The notes under the pieces were generated by a model that saw nothing but the letters and a program-made list of their open reading frames with translations, was not told the DNA's origin and ran no database searches. The translations under genes were made by a program, and so were the position numbers. A stretch of 64,000 nt of DNA from Chryseobacterium mucoviscidosis. Lineage in GTDB: Bacteria; Bacteroidota; Bacteroidia; Flavobacteriales; Weeksellaceae. Numbering within the stretch: the stretch's first letter is position 1; each line of letters starts with the position of its first letter. Positions 1 to 9,665 of this stretch are shown piece after piece. The stretch spans positions 239,902 through 303,901 of the forward strand of contig NZ_MVAG01000057.1 of assembly GCF_002177115.1 (NCBI RefSeq), in the 5' to 3' direction.

Positions 1-1
1 G

Positions 2-376
2 GGAGAATCTTCTCAGGGAATCTATTCCATCGATTTTTTAGACGATACATTCGGGATTGCGGTTGGCGGAGATTACACAAAACAGGAAGCTAATATCAAC
101 AATATCGCCACAACCAATGACGGCGGAGAAACTTGGCAAATTCAGGCTTCCGGACAAAATGCAGGATATACAACCTGTGTGAAAATTAAACCAAATTCCA
201 AAGGAAAAGAGATCATTTCTGTCGGAGATCAACACATCAGTTATTCTTCGGATTTCGGAAAAACATGGAAGAAAATTTCGGAGGAGAAAGGGTTTTTTGT
301 TTGTCAATGGATTAATGAAAATACCGTTGTTTTTGCAGGAAATGGTAAAATTTCTGTCATGAAATTGAAATTCTGA
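2..376 (+). CDS. C-terminal part of a BNR/YCF48-like beta-propeller protein (5' truncated by window edge)
   Basis: The reading frame is open from base 2 and ends at the TGA at 374-376; its start lies outside the window. The visible ~124 residues contain two propeller-type repeats with the Asp-box signature (TTNDGGETW and YSSDFGKTW) and an AVGGDY segment, typical of YCF48/BNR-repeat proteins (often annotated as oxidoreductase or photosystem II stability factor-like) that are common in Bacteroidota. These proteins are usually exported. No catalytic role can be read from the fragment. The downstream 420 bases carry no gene. Confidence 0.75.
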   Translation, partial: GESSQGIYSIDFLDDTFGIAVGGDYTKQEANINNIATTNDGGETWQIQASGQNAGYTTCVKIKPNSKGKEIISVGDQHISYSSDFGKTWKKISEEKGFFVCQWINENTVVFAGNGKISVMKLKF

Positions 377-452
377 ATCTAAAGAATAGAATTTAACTTC
401 ATAAATTCCAGAAACGATTATTTTTTTGAACTTATCTTTGATGTTTTATATG

Positions 453-656
453 GAGTCTGTTTAAACTTTTTATTTAACCGCAAAGGTACAAAAGATAACT
501 AACCTTTTATTTAAAGCTGATGATTATAAATGAAAAAGTTCACAATAGTTTTTAAAAATCTTTGATTTTTATTCTTTTGAGCACTTTGAATATTCTGATT
601 ATGCAGTATGATGTCTTTTGCCACTTTTGTGGTTAATTTCGAAATTAGATTAAACA
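453..656 (+). repeat. Dispersed ~205-bp palindromic intergenic repeat, copy P1
   Basis: Fills most of the 420-base gap between the first gene and hemN. The ends are inverted: TTTAACCGCAAAGGTACAAAA at the left pairs with CTTTTGCCACTTTTGTGGTTAA at the right, and the interior carries AAAATCTTTGATTTTT. A closely similar copy lies at 21160-21365 in the same orientation and another at 61924-62131 in reverse; a diverged relative is at 46635-46803. The only ORF inside (511-696, minus) is a by-product of the repeat. Confidence 0.75.
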
Positions 657-742
657 TATTTAAATTCGGAATATTTAGACTCATTATAAATTTCATAAAA
701 ACGACTAATATATTTCATGATACAAAATTCATCAGATATAGT

Positions 743-750
743 TAATTTTG
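743..750 (+). promoter_or_regulatory. Possible -7 promoter box of hemN
   Basis: TAATTTTG matches the Bacteroidota -7 consensus TAnnTTTG and lies 46 bases before the hemN start. I see no convincing -33 TTTG/TTG at the usual spacing, so this is only a candidate. Confidence 0.3.
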
Positions 751-796
751 CATTGTGAAACCTGATTTCGGTTCACCTTAAAATTGTAAACAGAAA

Positions 797-2155
797 ATGA
801 ATTCTTTAATCGATAAATATAACATTCCCGGACCTCGTTACACTTCTTATCCTACCGTTCCTTACTGGGATGAAAATTCTTTCACTCCGGAATTGTGGAA
901 GCAGAGTGTCATCCGAACATTCAAAGAAAGTAATGCAGAAGAGGGGATTTCCATATACATTCACCTTCCTTTTTGCGAAGCTTTATGTACGTTCTGCGCG
1001 TGTCACAAACGGATCACAAAACAACACAGCGTTGAAATTCCTTATCTCGAAAGTGTTTTGAAAGAGTGGCAGCTTTACCTTAAACTGTTTAACGAAAAGC
1101 CTAAACTGAAGGAATTGCATTTAGGAGGCGGAACTCCCACTTTCTTTTCTCCGAAAAACTTAAAAACCTTACTGGAAGGAATTTTTGAAACCGTAGAAAT
1201 TGCCGAACATCAGGAATTTTCTTTTGAAGGACATCCGAATAATACCACGAAAGAGCATCTTCAGACTTTATACGATTTAGGCTTCAGAAGAGTAAGCTTT
1301 GGCGTTCAGGATTACGATCCGAAAGTGCAGAAAGCGATCAACAGAATTCAGTCTTTCGAAAAAGTAAGAGAAGTGACGGAGTGGGCGAAAGAAATCGGTT
1401 ACAGAGGAATCAGTCACGATTTGGTTTTCGGACTTCCGCATCAGACTTGGGAAGCAATGGAAAGCACCATCCGCAAAACGATGGAACTAAAACCGGATCG
1501 ATTGGCATTTTATTCTTACGCGCACGTTCCGTGGGTGAAAGGTGTCGGACAAAGAGGTTTTGATGAAAACGATTTGCCAAGTGGTGAAGAAAAACGCCGT
1601 TTGTACGAAGACGGTAAAAAATTATTAGAAGAATTAGGCTACATCGAAGTCGGAATGGATCATTTTTCTCTGGAACATGACGATTTGTACCAGTCTCTGA
1701 TTCAGAAGAAATTGCACAGAAATTTCATGGGCTATACCTCAAGCAAAACCCAGTTGATGGTTGGTTTGGGAATGTCTGCCATTTCAGATTCTTGGTATGC
1801 TTTTGCCCAGAATATCAAAACCGTGGAAGAATACCAGAAAATGGTGGAAGAAGAGGAAATTCCTGTCGTGAAAGGTCATATTCTGAATGATGAAGATCTT
1901 ACGGTAAGAAGACATATTCTGAACCTGATGTGTCAGTTGGAAACCACTTTTGACATCCATAATTCTTTTCCGGAGCTTGAAAATGCATTTGAAATGCTGA
2001 AAGAAATGGAAAATGATGAGCTGGTGGAAATTAACGGTCATCATATCCAGATTACAGAAAAAGGAAGAGCCTTTACGAGAAATGTAGCAATGGTTTTTGA
2101 TCTCAGAATGATGAGAAACAAGCCGGAAACGAGAATTTTCTCGATGACGATATAA
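797..2155 (+). CDS. hemN: Oxygen-independent coproporphyrinogen III oxidase (HemN)
   Basis: A 452-residue cytoplasmic radical-SAM enzyme that decarboxylates coproporphyrinogen III to protoporphyrinogen IX in haem synthesis without oxygen. The N-terminus has the family signature GPRYTSYPTVPYW; the cluster motif is HLPFCEALCTFCAC with C60, C64 and C67 as the [4Fe-4S] ligands, followed by the SAM-binding GGGTP. Length agrees with true HemN (about 450 aa) rather than the shorter HemW. The ATG at 797 places the conserved N-terminus correctly. It is followed after four bases by a membrane protein gene and may be cotranscribed with it. Confidence 0.95.
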   Translation: MNSLIDKYNIPGPRYTSYPTVPYWDENSFTPELWKQSVIRTFKESNAEEGISIYIHLPFCEALCTFCACHKRITKQHSVEIPYLESVLKEWQLYLKLFNEKPKLKELHLGGGTPTFFSPKNLKTLLEGIFETVEIAEHQEFSFEGHPNNTTKEHLQTLYDLGFRRVSFGVQDYDPKVQKAINRIQSFEKVREVTEWAKEIGYRGISHDLVFGLPHQTWEAMESTIRKTMELKPDRLAFYSYAHVPWVKGVGQRGFDENDLPSGEEKRRLYEDGKKLLEELGYIEVGMDHFSLEHDDLYQSLIQKKLHRNFMGYTSSKTQLMVGLGMSAISDSWYAFAQNIKTVEEYQKMVEEEEIPVVKGHILNDEDLTVRRHILNLMCQLETTFDIHNSFPELENAFEMLKEMENDELVEINGHHIQITEKGRAFTRNVAMVFDLRMMRNKPETRIFSMTI

Positions 2156-2159
2156 TGGC

Positions 2160-3371
2160 ATGAACAGAAAATTTCTTTTGATATTTCTTTATCTGTATGC
2201 GTTGGTTTTCAGTGTTTCAAAAACAATAAGGATTCCGAATGAATGGGCAAGATCTCATTGGTTGCTGGATTACAGATTTGGATTTATCAAAAGAGGTTTA
2301 GCCGGAGAATTATTCGGTTTTTTATGTGAGAAGAAGCTGTTTTCGATTACCGTTCTTTCAGCAGGGATCTTATGTTTACTGTACTTTTTAATTTTAAAAA
2401 TTGCATTAAAATCCACCTTAAGTTTTCAGAAAAGTTTTTACAGGATCTTATTCTTTGTCATTTTTCTGCTTTCCCAATACATCGTGTTTTCTGCTCATTT
2501 AATCGGTTATTTTGATCATGTTATTTTCCTGCTGACTATTTTATCAGTCTACCTGATCGGGCGGGGAAAGTTATTTTTATCTTCGTTGGTTGCCGTTTTT
2601 AGTATTTTTATTCACGAGATTTCTCTTTTTCTGATGCTTCCTGTCTGTTGTTTTTCCATTATTATGAATGAAACTTCAATACAGCAGTTTTCATTCAGAG
2701 ATATTATTTCAAAACATCTTTTAAAGAAATTTGGTGTATTTATTATTCTGCCTCTTTTTGCCGTGTTTTCAATTTCTTTTTTTCAGGAAATTTATGGAGG
2801 AAATTATTATTCTGAAATTTTCAGCTATCTGAAAGGCTCATCAATTTCACCAAAAGTGGCAGATTCTGTTTCTGGAGCCTATACAAAAAGCTTTTCGTAT
2901 TATCTTAAAGATCAGTATGTGCATTTTATACAAAGGCTATTTATATCTAAAGCGACGATATTTTACGGAATTCCGCTTCTTTTTTCTTTATGGATGATGT
3001 TTAAGGAATTTAAATTACAGAAGAATATTCAGCTCTTCATACTTTTGGCATCAGTTTCTTTTATTCCGTTGCTGTTGCATGCCATCGCTTATGATACTTA
3101 CAGAATCTGGAGTTTCCCTTTTATGATTCTGTTTTTAATTTTCTGGATTTTAAGCTCAAAATCTGAAAAAAATGAACATGAGACAAAGTCAATATCAGTT
3201 CCCGAAATTGTATTTTTTATGGCTGCTTTTCTTTTGGTAACCCTGATTCCGAATTTTTTATTTGATGATGAAACGGAGAGGTTTTCTTTATGGATGAGAC
3301 TCATTTTAATCCTTCCGGTTCTTTCAATTCTTTATTTTTTAAAAAAAAGCTTCAATCAGAAAACCGACTGA
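2160..3371 (+). CDS. Polytopic membrane protein of unknown function
   Basis: A 403-residue protein with about ten hydrophobic segments and short loops, so an inner-membrane protein. Just after the first membrane segment it has DYRFGFIKRGLAGELFGF, a motif I associate with uncharacterised bacterial membrane proteins of similar size, and a mid-protein FIHEISLF segment within a helix. It could be a glycosyltransferase-like or polymerase-like membrane enzyme, but no catalytic motif supports that. It starts four bases after the hemN stop; a hairpin overlapping its last codons acts as terminator for the convergent gene. Confidence 0.75.
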   Translation: MNRKFLLIFLYLYALVFSVSKTIRIPNEWARSHWLLDYRFGFIKRGLAGELFGFLCEKKLFSITVLSAGILCLLYFLILKIALKSTLSFQKSFYRILFFVIFLLSQYIVFSAHLIGYFDHVIFLLTILSVYLIGRGKLFLSSLVAVFSIFIHEISLFLMLPVCCFSIIMNETSIQQFSFRDIISKHLLKKFGVFIILPLFAVFSISFFQEIYGGNYYSEIFSYLKGSSISPKVADSVSGAYTKSFSYYLKDQYVHFIQRLFISKATIFYGIPLLFSLWMMFKEFKLQKNIQLFILLASVSFIPLLLHAIAYDTYRIWSFPFMILFLIFWILSSKSEKNEHETKSISVPEIVFFMAAFLLVTLIPNFLFDDETERFSLWMRLILILPVLSILYFLKKSFNQKTD

Positions 3372-3375
3372 AGCC
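3341..3375 (-). terminator. Intrinsic terminator of the sugar dehydrogenase-like gene
   Basis: Read on the minus strand: GCTTCAGTCGG, a TTTT loop, CTGATTGAAGC (11 bp with three G-U pairs), then eight T. The plus-strand copy covers the last codons of the convergent membrane protein gene. Confidence 0.75.
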
Positions 3376-3397
3376 TATTAAAAAACTGTTTGAAAAT

Positions 3398-4762
3398 TTA
3401 TTTAATTATTATTTTTTTGCTGTAAGATTTTTCATTTCCTGAATTCAAGTTAATAAAATAAACTCCTGCAGGAATTACTGAAATATTTACACTGTTGTCA
3501 CTTTCAATTTTTCCCTGTTCCAAAACCTTTCTTCCTTCAAAACTGATGATCTCAACCGTTGTATTTTTATCTTTTACACCCTCGATGAAAATCTTTTTAG
3601 AAGCAGGATTCGGATAAACTTTTATCTGGGTTGAAATACTGCTCTCATTCGTTCCCAGACTTGTCGTGGTAATTCTGAAAATTTTACCGCTGTTAACGGC
3701 AGCTACAAAAAGCTCATTCTGATTATTCACTCCGAATGTTGAAAAATTATTGCCTGAAAAAGCGGAAGTCCATGTGATCGAATCATCGGAATTCAGACTT
3801 CCGATCTGCGTAGAGCAGTAATCTGCAAAAAAATACCTTCCCTGCAACGCAGGAAACTGCGTTCCTCTGTAAACATAACCTCCCGTTATCGAACATTTTC
3901 CTCCGGAATGATCATAGGCTGCAACTGGAAAAGTCATCGTCGATTGCGCGGCGCAACCTGCCGTATTGTAAGTATTATTTCCTTCATAACAGCGCCATCC
4001 GTAGTTAATTCCGGCTTGTGTTAACGGCATTCTGTTGATTTCTTCAATCTGTCCCTGTCCCACATCGGCAATCATTACATTACCTGAAACAGTATCAAAA
4101 TTAAATTTCCATGCATTTCTTAATCCGTAAGCCCAGACTTCATCGGCTCCGTCAACTCCCACAAAAGGATTTCCCGGCGGAATATTGTAAGGTCCGGTAG
4201 AGTTGATATCCAATCTTAGTAATTTACCCAAAAGAGAATTCTTATTCTGGGCATTATTGTTCGGATCGCCGCCGCTTCCGCCATCGCCTGTAACGACCCA
4301 CAAATAACCATCCGGTGCAAAATGAATACTTCCTCCGTTGTGATTGTCAAAAGGTTTTGGGAGATTCAGAACAATTTTTTCAGTTGCAGGATCGGCAACA
4401 TCAGGATTGGCAGAACTTCTGGTGTATCTGGCTACAGTAATATTTCCGCCGGTATCATTGTAATACACAAAAAAATACCCGTTCGTTGGGTATTGCGGGT
4501 GAAAAGCCAGTCCGAGAAGCCCTCTTTCTCCTCCGTAAGTGATTTTTGAGCTGATGTTTAAAAAATTAGTAGAGTTTACTGTTCCATTCGATTGTAAAAT
4601 TTTAATGATTCCGTTTTGCTGAACAACAAACATCCGGCTGTCGTTGGCGTTGGTGATTTCTACGGGTGCCGTAAACCCGGTCGCAAATTCTTCCAGAGTA
4701 ATGCTTTGGGCATTAAAGAGGAGGGAAGAAAAAATACCTGCGCAAAAAAGTAGTTTTTTCAT
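3398..4762 (-). CDS. Secreted PQQ-type glucose/sorbosone dehydrogenase-like protein with T9SS sorting tail
   Basis: 454 residues. Residues 1-18 are a signal peptide (MKKLLFCAGIFSSLLFNAQ). The body matches the soluble aldose dehydrogenase/glucose-sorbosone dehydrogenase six-bladed propeller, with FDNHNGGSIHFAPDGYLW carrying the family's histidine, then GDGGSGGDPNNNAQN and GLRNAWKFNFD. Such enzymes oxidise sugars with a PQQ cofactor outside the cytoplasm. The last ~75 residues (from IKVYPNPA to YSKKIIIK) are a type A C-terminal sorting domain, so the protein should cross the outer membrane by the type IX system and be attached or released. Substrate is not predictable. Single gene with its own terminator. 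Confidence 0.88.
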   Translation of the reverse strand: MKKLLFCAGIFSSLLFNAQSITLEEFATGFTAPVEITNANDSRMFVVQQNGIIKILQSNGTVNSTNFLNISSKITYGGERGLLGLAFHPQYPTNGYFFVYYNDTGGNITVARYTRSSANPDVADPATEKIVLNLPKPFDNHNGGSIHFAPDGYLWVVTGDGGSGGDPNNNAQNKNSLLGKLLRLDINSTGPYNIPPGNPFVGVDGADEVWAYGLRNAWKFNFDTVSGNVMIADVGQGQIEEINRMPLTQAGINYGWRCYEGNNTYNTAGCAAQSTMTFPVAAYDHSGGKCSITGGYVYRGTQFPALQGRYFFADYCSTQIGSLNSDDSITWTSAFSGNNFSTFGVNNQNELFVAAVNSGKIFRITTTSLGTNESSISTQIKVYPNPASKKIFIEGVKDKNTTVEIISFEGRKVLEQGKIESDNSVNISVIPAGVYFINLNSGNEKSYSKKIIIK

Positions 4763-4940
4763 AATATTTTGATATTTAGTGTATTAAATTTGAATGAAAA
4801 TTTCATACCAATGAACCATTGAAAAATTCATTAAAATATCACGAAAAAATTATTAAATCTTAAATGAAAATAAGAATGCCGATATATCTGAAAATAAACG
4901 ATTTCTGTTGTTAAAAATTCATAAAATTCAAGAAAATGAT

Positions 4941-4948
4941 TATATTTG
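4941..4948 (+). promoter_or_regulatory. Candidate -7 promoter box of secDF
   Basis: TATATTTG fits TAnnTTTG exactly and lies 29 bases before the secDF ATG, a plausible leader length. No clear -33 partner is seen at 17-23 bases. Confidence 0.45.
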
Positions 4949-4977
4949 CCGACTTAATTTAACGTAGTTATAACAAA

Positions 4978-7890
4978 ATGCAAGGAAAAGGACTTATTAC
5001 AATTGTTGCTATTGTACTAGGGTTAATTTGCTTAAATGAGCTATTACCAACATGGTACGCCAGCAAAATTGAAAAGCAGGCGACTGCTATTGCAGGAGAC
5101 AATCCGGAGAAGTATCAGAAAGAAATTGCAAAACTTTCTAAGGATACTCTGAATCTGGGATTCACTAAACTTTATTACACAAAAGCCAAAGACAAGGAAA
5201 TGAAGCTTGGTCTTGACCTTAAAGGGGGGATCAACGTTCTTTTGGAAATCAACCAGAGAGATCTTGTGAATGATCTTACAGGGTATTCTACAAATCCGAT
5301 CCTTATTGAGGCTTTAAACAAGACAGATGAAGTTCAGAAGAATTCTACAAAAGCTTACATCGACAATTTCTTCGATCAGTTCGATGCAATTAACAAAGCA
5401 AAAGGTACAAATCTGAAGTTGGCAGATCCGGAACTTTTCGGAAACACAACGCTTACTGAAGTAAAGTACAACACGCCTGATGATCAGGTAAAAGCAATTG
5501 TTAAAAGAAAGATCGATGCATCTGTAGGAACCGCTTTTGAGGTAATCAGAACCAGAATTGATAAGTTGGGGGCAATCCAGCCGAACGTTCAGAGAGTTCC
5601 GGGTACAGCAAGAATTTCTGTTGAAATGCCGGGGATGAAGGATATCGATAAAGTAAAGAAAATGCTTCAGACTTCTGCAAAACTTCAGTTCTGGGAAGTG
5701 CAGCAATCTCCTGAAGTGTATCCTTATTTCCAGACATTAGCTACTATGATCGCTGCAAAAGGAGATTCTATGGGAGTTGCAAAAAATGTTAACTTCATGA
5801 ATATCATGCAGGGTGGAAAATCTATGAGCCAAAGTGCTGTAGGAAGTGTAAAATTGTCTGATACTGCTGTTGTAAACAAAATTTTAAACAGCAAAGTTGC
5901 AAAGTCTTTACGTCCTGCAAATATTAAATATACCCAGTTTATGTGGGGATACAAGCCGGAAGCTTCCGATGCTGAAAGCTTAGTATTATATGCCATCAGA
6001 GGAAATATCAACCAGAAAGCTCCGGTAGACGGTGCTGTAGAAAGTGCAAACATCAGCTATGATGAGTTGAGCAGAGTAGTGGTAGATATGCAGATGGATT
6101 CTAAAGGGGCTAAAGAATGGAAAACATTAACGGAGAAAAACGTTGGAAAACCTGTTGCTGTAACGCTTGATGGCAGAGTTTACACTGCGCCGAACGTTGT
6201 AGGTGCTATTCCAAACGGTAGAACTCAGATTTCTGGGAACTTCTCTCAGGAGGAAGCAAAAGAACTGGTTGACGTTTTAGGAGCGGGTAAATTACCGGCA
6301 GGTGCAAAAGTAGTTCAGGCTACGGTTGTAGGGCCGTCTTTAGGTCAGGAATCGATTGATGCAGGGTTAATGTCGTTCATGATTGCCTTTGCGATCATTA
6401 TCGTTTACATCATTTTCTACTACGGTGGAGCAGGTGTTTATGCAGTAATTGCCATGATCATCAACTTATTCTATATTTTCGGTATTATGGATTCGGGCGA
6501 CTTTACGCTTACGCTTCCGGGTATCGCGGGTATCGTTTTAACGATGGCAGTTGCTGTTGATACAAACGTTATCATTTACGAAAGAACAAAAGAAGAATTA
6601 TTCGCAGGAAAAAGTATTCTTGAAGCATATAAAGATGGTTTCAAACACGCATTGAATGCGATTATCGATGGTCACACAACCACATTCTTAACGGCTGTTG
6701 TATTGTTCTTCTTCGGAACAGGACCTATCAAAGGTTTCGCATTGACTTTGATGATCGGGGTAGCAATGACATTGTTCACGTCCGTATTGCTTTCAAGAGT
6801 AATGATCTTCTCAAGATTGTCTAAAGGAAAAGGACTTTCTGTATGGACTCCGGCAACAAAAAATCTATTCAGAAATACTTGGATCGATTTTATCGGGAAA
6901 AGAAAATATGCATACATTTTCTCAGCTGTTTTAACGGTTATCTGTATTATTTCAATCGCAACGCACGGTTTCAAATATGGTATCGACTTTACAGGTGGTA
7001 GAAACTACGTGGTAAGATTTGATAAAGATGTAAAAGCGGAAGATGTTGAAGACAAATTAGTCGCTTTATTCAAAACGGAAGACGGTAAAAACTCTTCTGT
7101 TGAAGCTAAAACTTTCGGAAGCAACAACCAGGTAAAGATCTCTACAGATTACCTTATCGAAGACGAATCTTTAAAAGCAGATCAGGTAATTGAGCAAAAA
7201 TTATACGAAGGTCTAAAATCAAACTTACCTGCAGGAACAACATTGAAAGATTTCAAATCAGCAGATAAAGAGCATGCAGGAATTATTTCTTCCGAGAAAG
7301 TTGGACCTTCGGTTGCAGATGATATCAAAATTCACGGGATCTACGCCGTTTTAGGAGCTTTAGGAATTATCTTTATCTACATCTTATTAAGATTCAGAAA
7401 ATGGCAGTTCTCTTTGGGTGCGGTTGCTGCGTTATTCCACGATGCGATCATTATTTTGGGAGCGTATTCATTGCTTCACAAATATATGCCGTTCAATATG
7501 GAGATCAATCAGGATTTCATCGCTGCGATCCTTACCGTATTGGGGTACTCAATTAACGATACCGTAATTATCTTCGACAGAATCAGAGAATATTTAAGAG
7601 AGAAGAAATCGTTAACATTGGCAGGATTGTTTGATGATTCTATTTCAAGTACTTTGGGTAGAACCTTCAACACCTCATTTACAACAATTCTTGTAATTCT
7701 GGCAATCTTCATTTTCGGTGGAGATAACCTTAGAGGATTTATGTTTGCGATGTTAATCGGTATTGGTTTCGGTACATATTCATCCATCTTCGTGGCATCC
7801 GCAATTGCCTACGACTTCCTGAAAACAGGAAAAGAAGATGAAGTACATGGTAAATCAACAACCAATAAAGAAGTACTTGCTTCAAAATAA
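4978..7890 (+). CDS. secDF: Protein translocase subunit SecDF (fused)
   Basis: A 970-residue fusion of SecD and SecF, the usual arrangement in Bacteroidota. It uses the proton gradient to pull preproteins through SecYEG. Residue 1 begins a membrane helix; the SecD signature KLGLDLKGGINVLLEI is at about 76-91, the periplasmic P1 domain follows, and the SecD membrane bundle lies at about 460-625. The SecF half starts near 640, has its own signature GIDFTGGRNYVVRF at about 668, a second periplasmic region and a final bundle of five helices with LGYSINDTVIIFDRIRE. The tail is a short hydrophilic cytoplasmic segment. It is monocistronic, ending in a strong terminator. Confidence 0.97.
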   Translation: MQGKGLITIVAIVLGLICLNELLPTWYASKIEKQATAIAGDNPEKYQKEIAKLSKDTLNLGFTKLYYTKAKDKEMKLGLDLKGGINVLLEINQRDLVNDLTGYSTNPILIEALNKTDEVQKNSTKAYIDNFFDQFDAINKAKGTNLKLADPELFGNTTLTEVKYNTPDDQVKAIVKRKIDASVGTAFEVIRTRIDKLGAIQPNVQRVPGTARISVEMPGMKDIDKVKKMLQTSAKLQFWEVQQSPEVYPYFQTLATMIAAKGDSMGVAKNVNFMNIMQGGKSMSQSAVGSVKLSDTAVVNKILNSKVAKSLRPANIKYTQFMWGYKPEASDAESLVLYAIRGNINQKAPVDGAVESANISYDELSRVVVDMQMDSKGAKEWKTLTEKNVGKPVAVTLDGRVYTAPNVVGAIPNGRTQISGNFSQEEAKELVDVLGAGKLPAGAKVVQATVVGPSLGQESIDAGLMSFMIAFAIIIVYIIFYYGGAGVYAVIAMIINLFYIFGIMDSGDFTLTLPGIAGIVLTMAVAVDTNVIIYERTKEELFAGKSILEAYKDGFKHALNAIIDGHTTTFLTAVVLFFFGTGPIKGFALTLMIGVAMTLFTSVLLSRVMIFSRLSKGKGLSVWTPATKNLFRNTWIDFIGKRKYAYIFSAVLTVICIISIATHGFKYGIDFTGGRNYVVRFDKDVKAEDVEDKLVALFKTEDGKNSSVEAKTFGSNNQVKISTDYLIEDESLKADQVIEQKLYEGLKSNLPAGTTLKDFKSADKEHAGIISSEKVGPSVADDIKIHGIYAVLGALGIIFIYILLRFRKWQFSLGAVAALFHDAIIILGAYSLLHKYMPFNMEINQDFIAAILTVLGYSINDTVIIFDRIREYLREKKSLTLAGLFDDSISSTLGRTFNTSFTTILVILAIFIFGGDNLRGFMFAMLIGIGFGTYSSIFVASAIAYDFLKTGKEDEVHGKSTTNKEVLASK

Positions 7891-7913
7891 CTTATACTAC
7901 AATAAATAAGAAT

Positions 7914-7944
7914 AAAAGCCTTCCGGTTTCGGGAGGCTTTTTTT
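7914..7944 (+). terminator. Intrinsic terminator of secDF
   Basis: AAAAGCCTTCC, loop GGTTTC, GGGAGGCTTTT followed by a T run; 24 bases after the secDF stop. Confidence 0.85.
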
Positions 7945-8000
7945 GTGGATTTTGAAAACTTCTCCTTAAAATTTTTATTGTTATTAAATTCTTTATTTAA

Positions 8001-8147
8001 TCAGGAGTTATTTCCTGCTTTCCGCACTCGCTATTTTTTAGTTTTGGATTCCGGGCGCGGCTTCGCCGCGCCCGGAATCCAAAACTAAAAAATGAGCTCA
8101 AACAAATGCTGCAATCAGGACTAGGGTTGCAGTCGGGAAAATTCCTT
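8001..8147. repeat. Conserved-flank hairpin repeat, copy S1 (29-bp perfect stem)
   Basis: Positions 8033-8061 and 8065-8093 form a perfect 29-bp stem with a three-base TTC loop and a very GC-rich tip (CGGGCGCGGC). The flanks (AGGAGTTATTTCCTGCTTTC at the left, GAGCTCAAACA...CAATCAGGACTAGGG at the right) match those of a second copy at 63660-63775, whose stem sequence is different. The 355-base gap between secDF and the next gene holds the secDF terminator, this element and a short promoter region. Confidence 0.8.
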
Positions 8148-8245
8148 TCACACAAAAACATCAAATCTTCAGTTACAATAACAAATATCAATCAACAAAT
8201 AATTAATACCATTTGAAATCAATATTTTTATAATTTTGTATACGT

Positions 8246-9478
8246 ATGGAAAATTCGAGAAAAAAAGCCGCAATCGGTTTCATTTTTATAACCTTACTGA
8301 TTGATATTACGGGGTGGGGAATTATCATTCCAGTGGTTCCCAAACTTATTGAAGAACTTATTCATAGTAACATAAGTGAAGCGGCAAAATATGGAGGCTG
8401 GCTTGGTTTTGCCTATGCATTTACACAGTTTATTTTCTCTCCGATTGTCGGTAACCTCAGTGATAAATTCGGACGGAGACCCATTATTCTCATCTCGCTT
8501 TTCGGTTTTTCAATAGATTATATTTTCCTTGCTTTGGCTCCTTCCATTGTCTGGCTGTTTTTAGGCCGCGTTATTGCCGGAATTACAGGCGCAAGTGTAA
8601 CTACGGCGAGTGCTTATATTGCGGATATTTCTACAGATGAAGACCGTGCAAAAAACTTTGGACTCATTGGAGCTGCTTTTGGACTTGGATTTATCATTGG
8701 TCCTGTTTTGGGTGGTCTTTTGGGACATTATGGTTCCAGAGTTCCTTTTTACGCGGCTGCAGGATTGTGCTTGCTGAATTTCCTTTACGGATATTTTATC
8801 CTTCCTGAAAGTTTAGACAAAGATAAAAGAAGAGAATTCAACTGGAAAAGAGCAAATCCTATCGGATCTTTTAAATTTTTAGGAAAACATCCCGAAATCT
8901 CAGGTTTAATAGTTTCTTTGATCTTAATTTATATTGCAGGACATGCTGTACAAAGCAACTGGAGCTTCTTCACCATGTATAAATTCAACTGGAATGAAAG
9001 AATGGTCGGGATTTCCTTAGGAGTAGTCGGTTTGCTCGTAGGTTTGGTTCAGGGAGGCTTGATCCGATGGACAACGCCTAAATTGGGAGAAGAAAAAAGC
9101 ATTTATTACGGTCTTGCTCTGTATGCAGTCGGAATGCTTCTGTTTGCGTTTGCAACGCAGGGCTGGATGATGTTTGCATTTTTAGTCCCTTACTGTTTAG
9201 GCGGAATCTGCGGACCGGCTTTGCAATCTGTAATTACTAAAAGTGTTCCGGCTAATGAACAGGGAGAATTGCAGGGTGCATTAACAAGTTTAATGAGTGC
9301 CACTTCTATTATCGGTCCTCCGATGATGACCAATCTTTTTTATTTTTTCACCCACGATAAAGCCCCATTTCAGTTTTCAGGAGCACCTTTTTTCCTGGCT
9401 TTCATTTTAATGACCATCAGCGTAGTTATTACCTATATTAATTTCAGGAAAAAAAATATCAAAAAAGAAGAAGTGTAG
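8246..9478 (+). CDS. MFS transporter of the TCR/Tet (TetA-like) family
   Basis: A 410-residue, 12-helix major facilitator. The N-terminal half begins [18 protein letters not shown], the family's TM1 motif, and has motif [14 protein letters not shown] between TM2 and TM3, and the antiporter motif C region [16 protein letters not shown] in TM5. These features define the drug:H+ antiporter subgroup (TetA-like), exporting small molecules from the cytoplasm. The chromosomal copies in flavobacteria are not shown to confer tetracycline resistance, so the substrate is open. A TAATTTTG box at 8231-8238 lies only seven bases before the ATG, so the transcript may have almost no leader. Confidence 0.88.
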   Translation: MENSRKKAAIGFIFITLLIDITGWGIIIPVVPKLIEELIHSNISEAAKYGGWLGFAYAFTQFIFSPIVGNLSDKFGRRPIILISLFGFSIDYIFLALAPSIVWLFLGRVIAGITGASVTTASAYIADISTDEDRAKNFGLIGAAFGLGFIIGPVLGGLLGHYGSRVPFYAAAGLCLLNFLYGYFILPESLDKDKRREFNWKRANPIGSFKFLGKHPEISGLIVSLILIYIAGHAVQSNWSFFTMYKFNWNERMVGISLGVVGLLVGLVQGGLIRWTTPKLGEEKSIYYGLALYAVGMLLFAFATQGWMMFAFLVPYCLGGICGPALQSVITKSVPANEQGELQGALTSLMSATSIIGPPMMTNLFYFFTHDKAPFQFSGAPFFLAFILMTISVVITYINFRKKNIKKEEV

Positions 9479-9665
9479 ACTGCATTTAAAGAAATAATTA
9501 GTAAATAGTTACAATATTAGAAAGTTATGTTTTTATGTGGTAATTATTTATTAATCAATTTTTTATGAAATTTTGAAAATCTGAAATGTTTTTAATACAG
9601 CTTAATATTTTATTAAAAGTTAATATTTAACATCCAATTTCGCATATCTTTCGTAATTTTACAAT

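Noticed and set aside
511..696. 61-residue minus-strand ORF in the first long gap
   Set aside because: Lies fully inside repeat P1; the translation (SAQKNKNQRFLKTIVNFF) arises from the repeat, and equivalent frames appear in the other copies.
8033..8093. The 29-bp hairpin as a terminator
   Set aside because: secDF already has a terminator at 7914-7944, the stem is far longer than usual and conserved flanks with a second copy indicate a repeat element.
8246..9478. Tetracycline resistance gene
   Set aside because: TetA-like only at family level; no TetR neighbour or mobile context, so resistance is not claimed.
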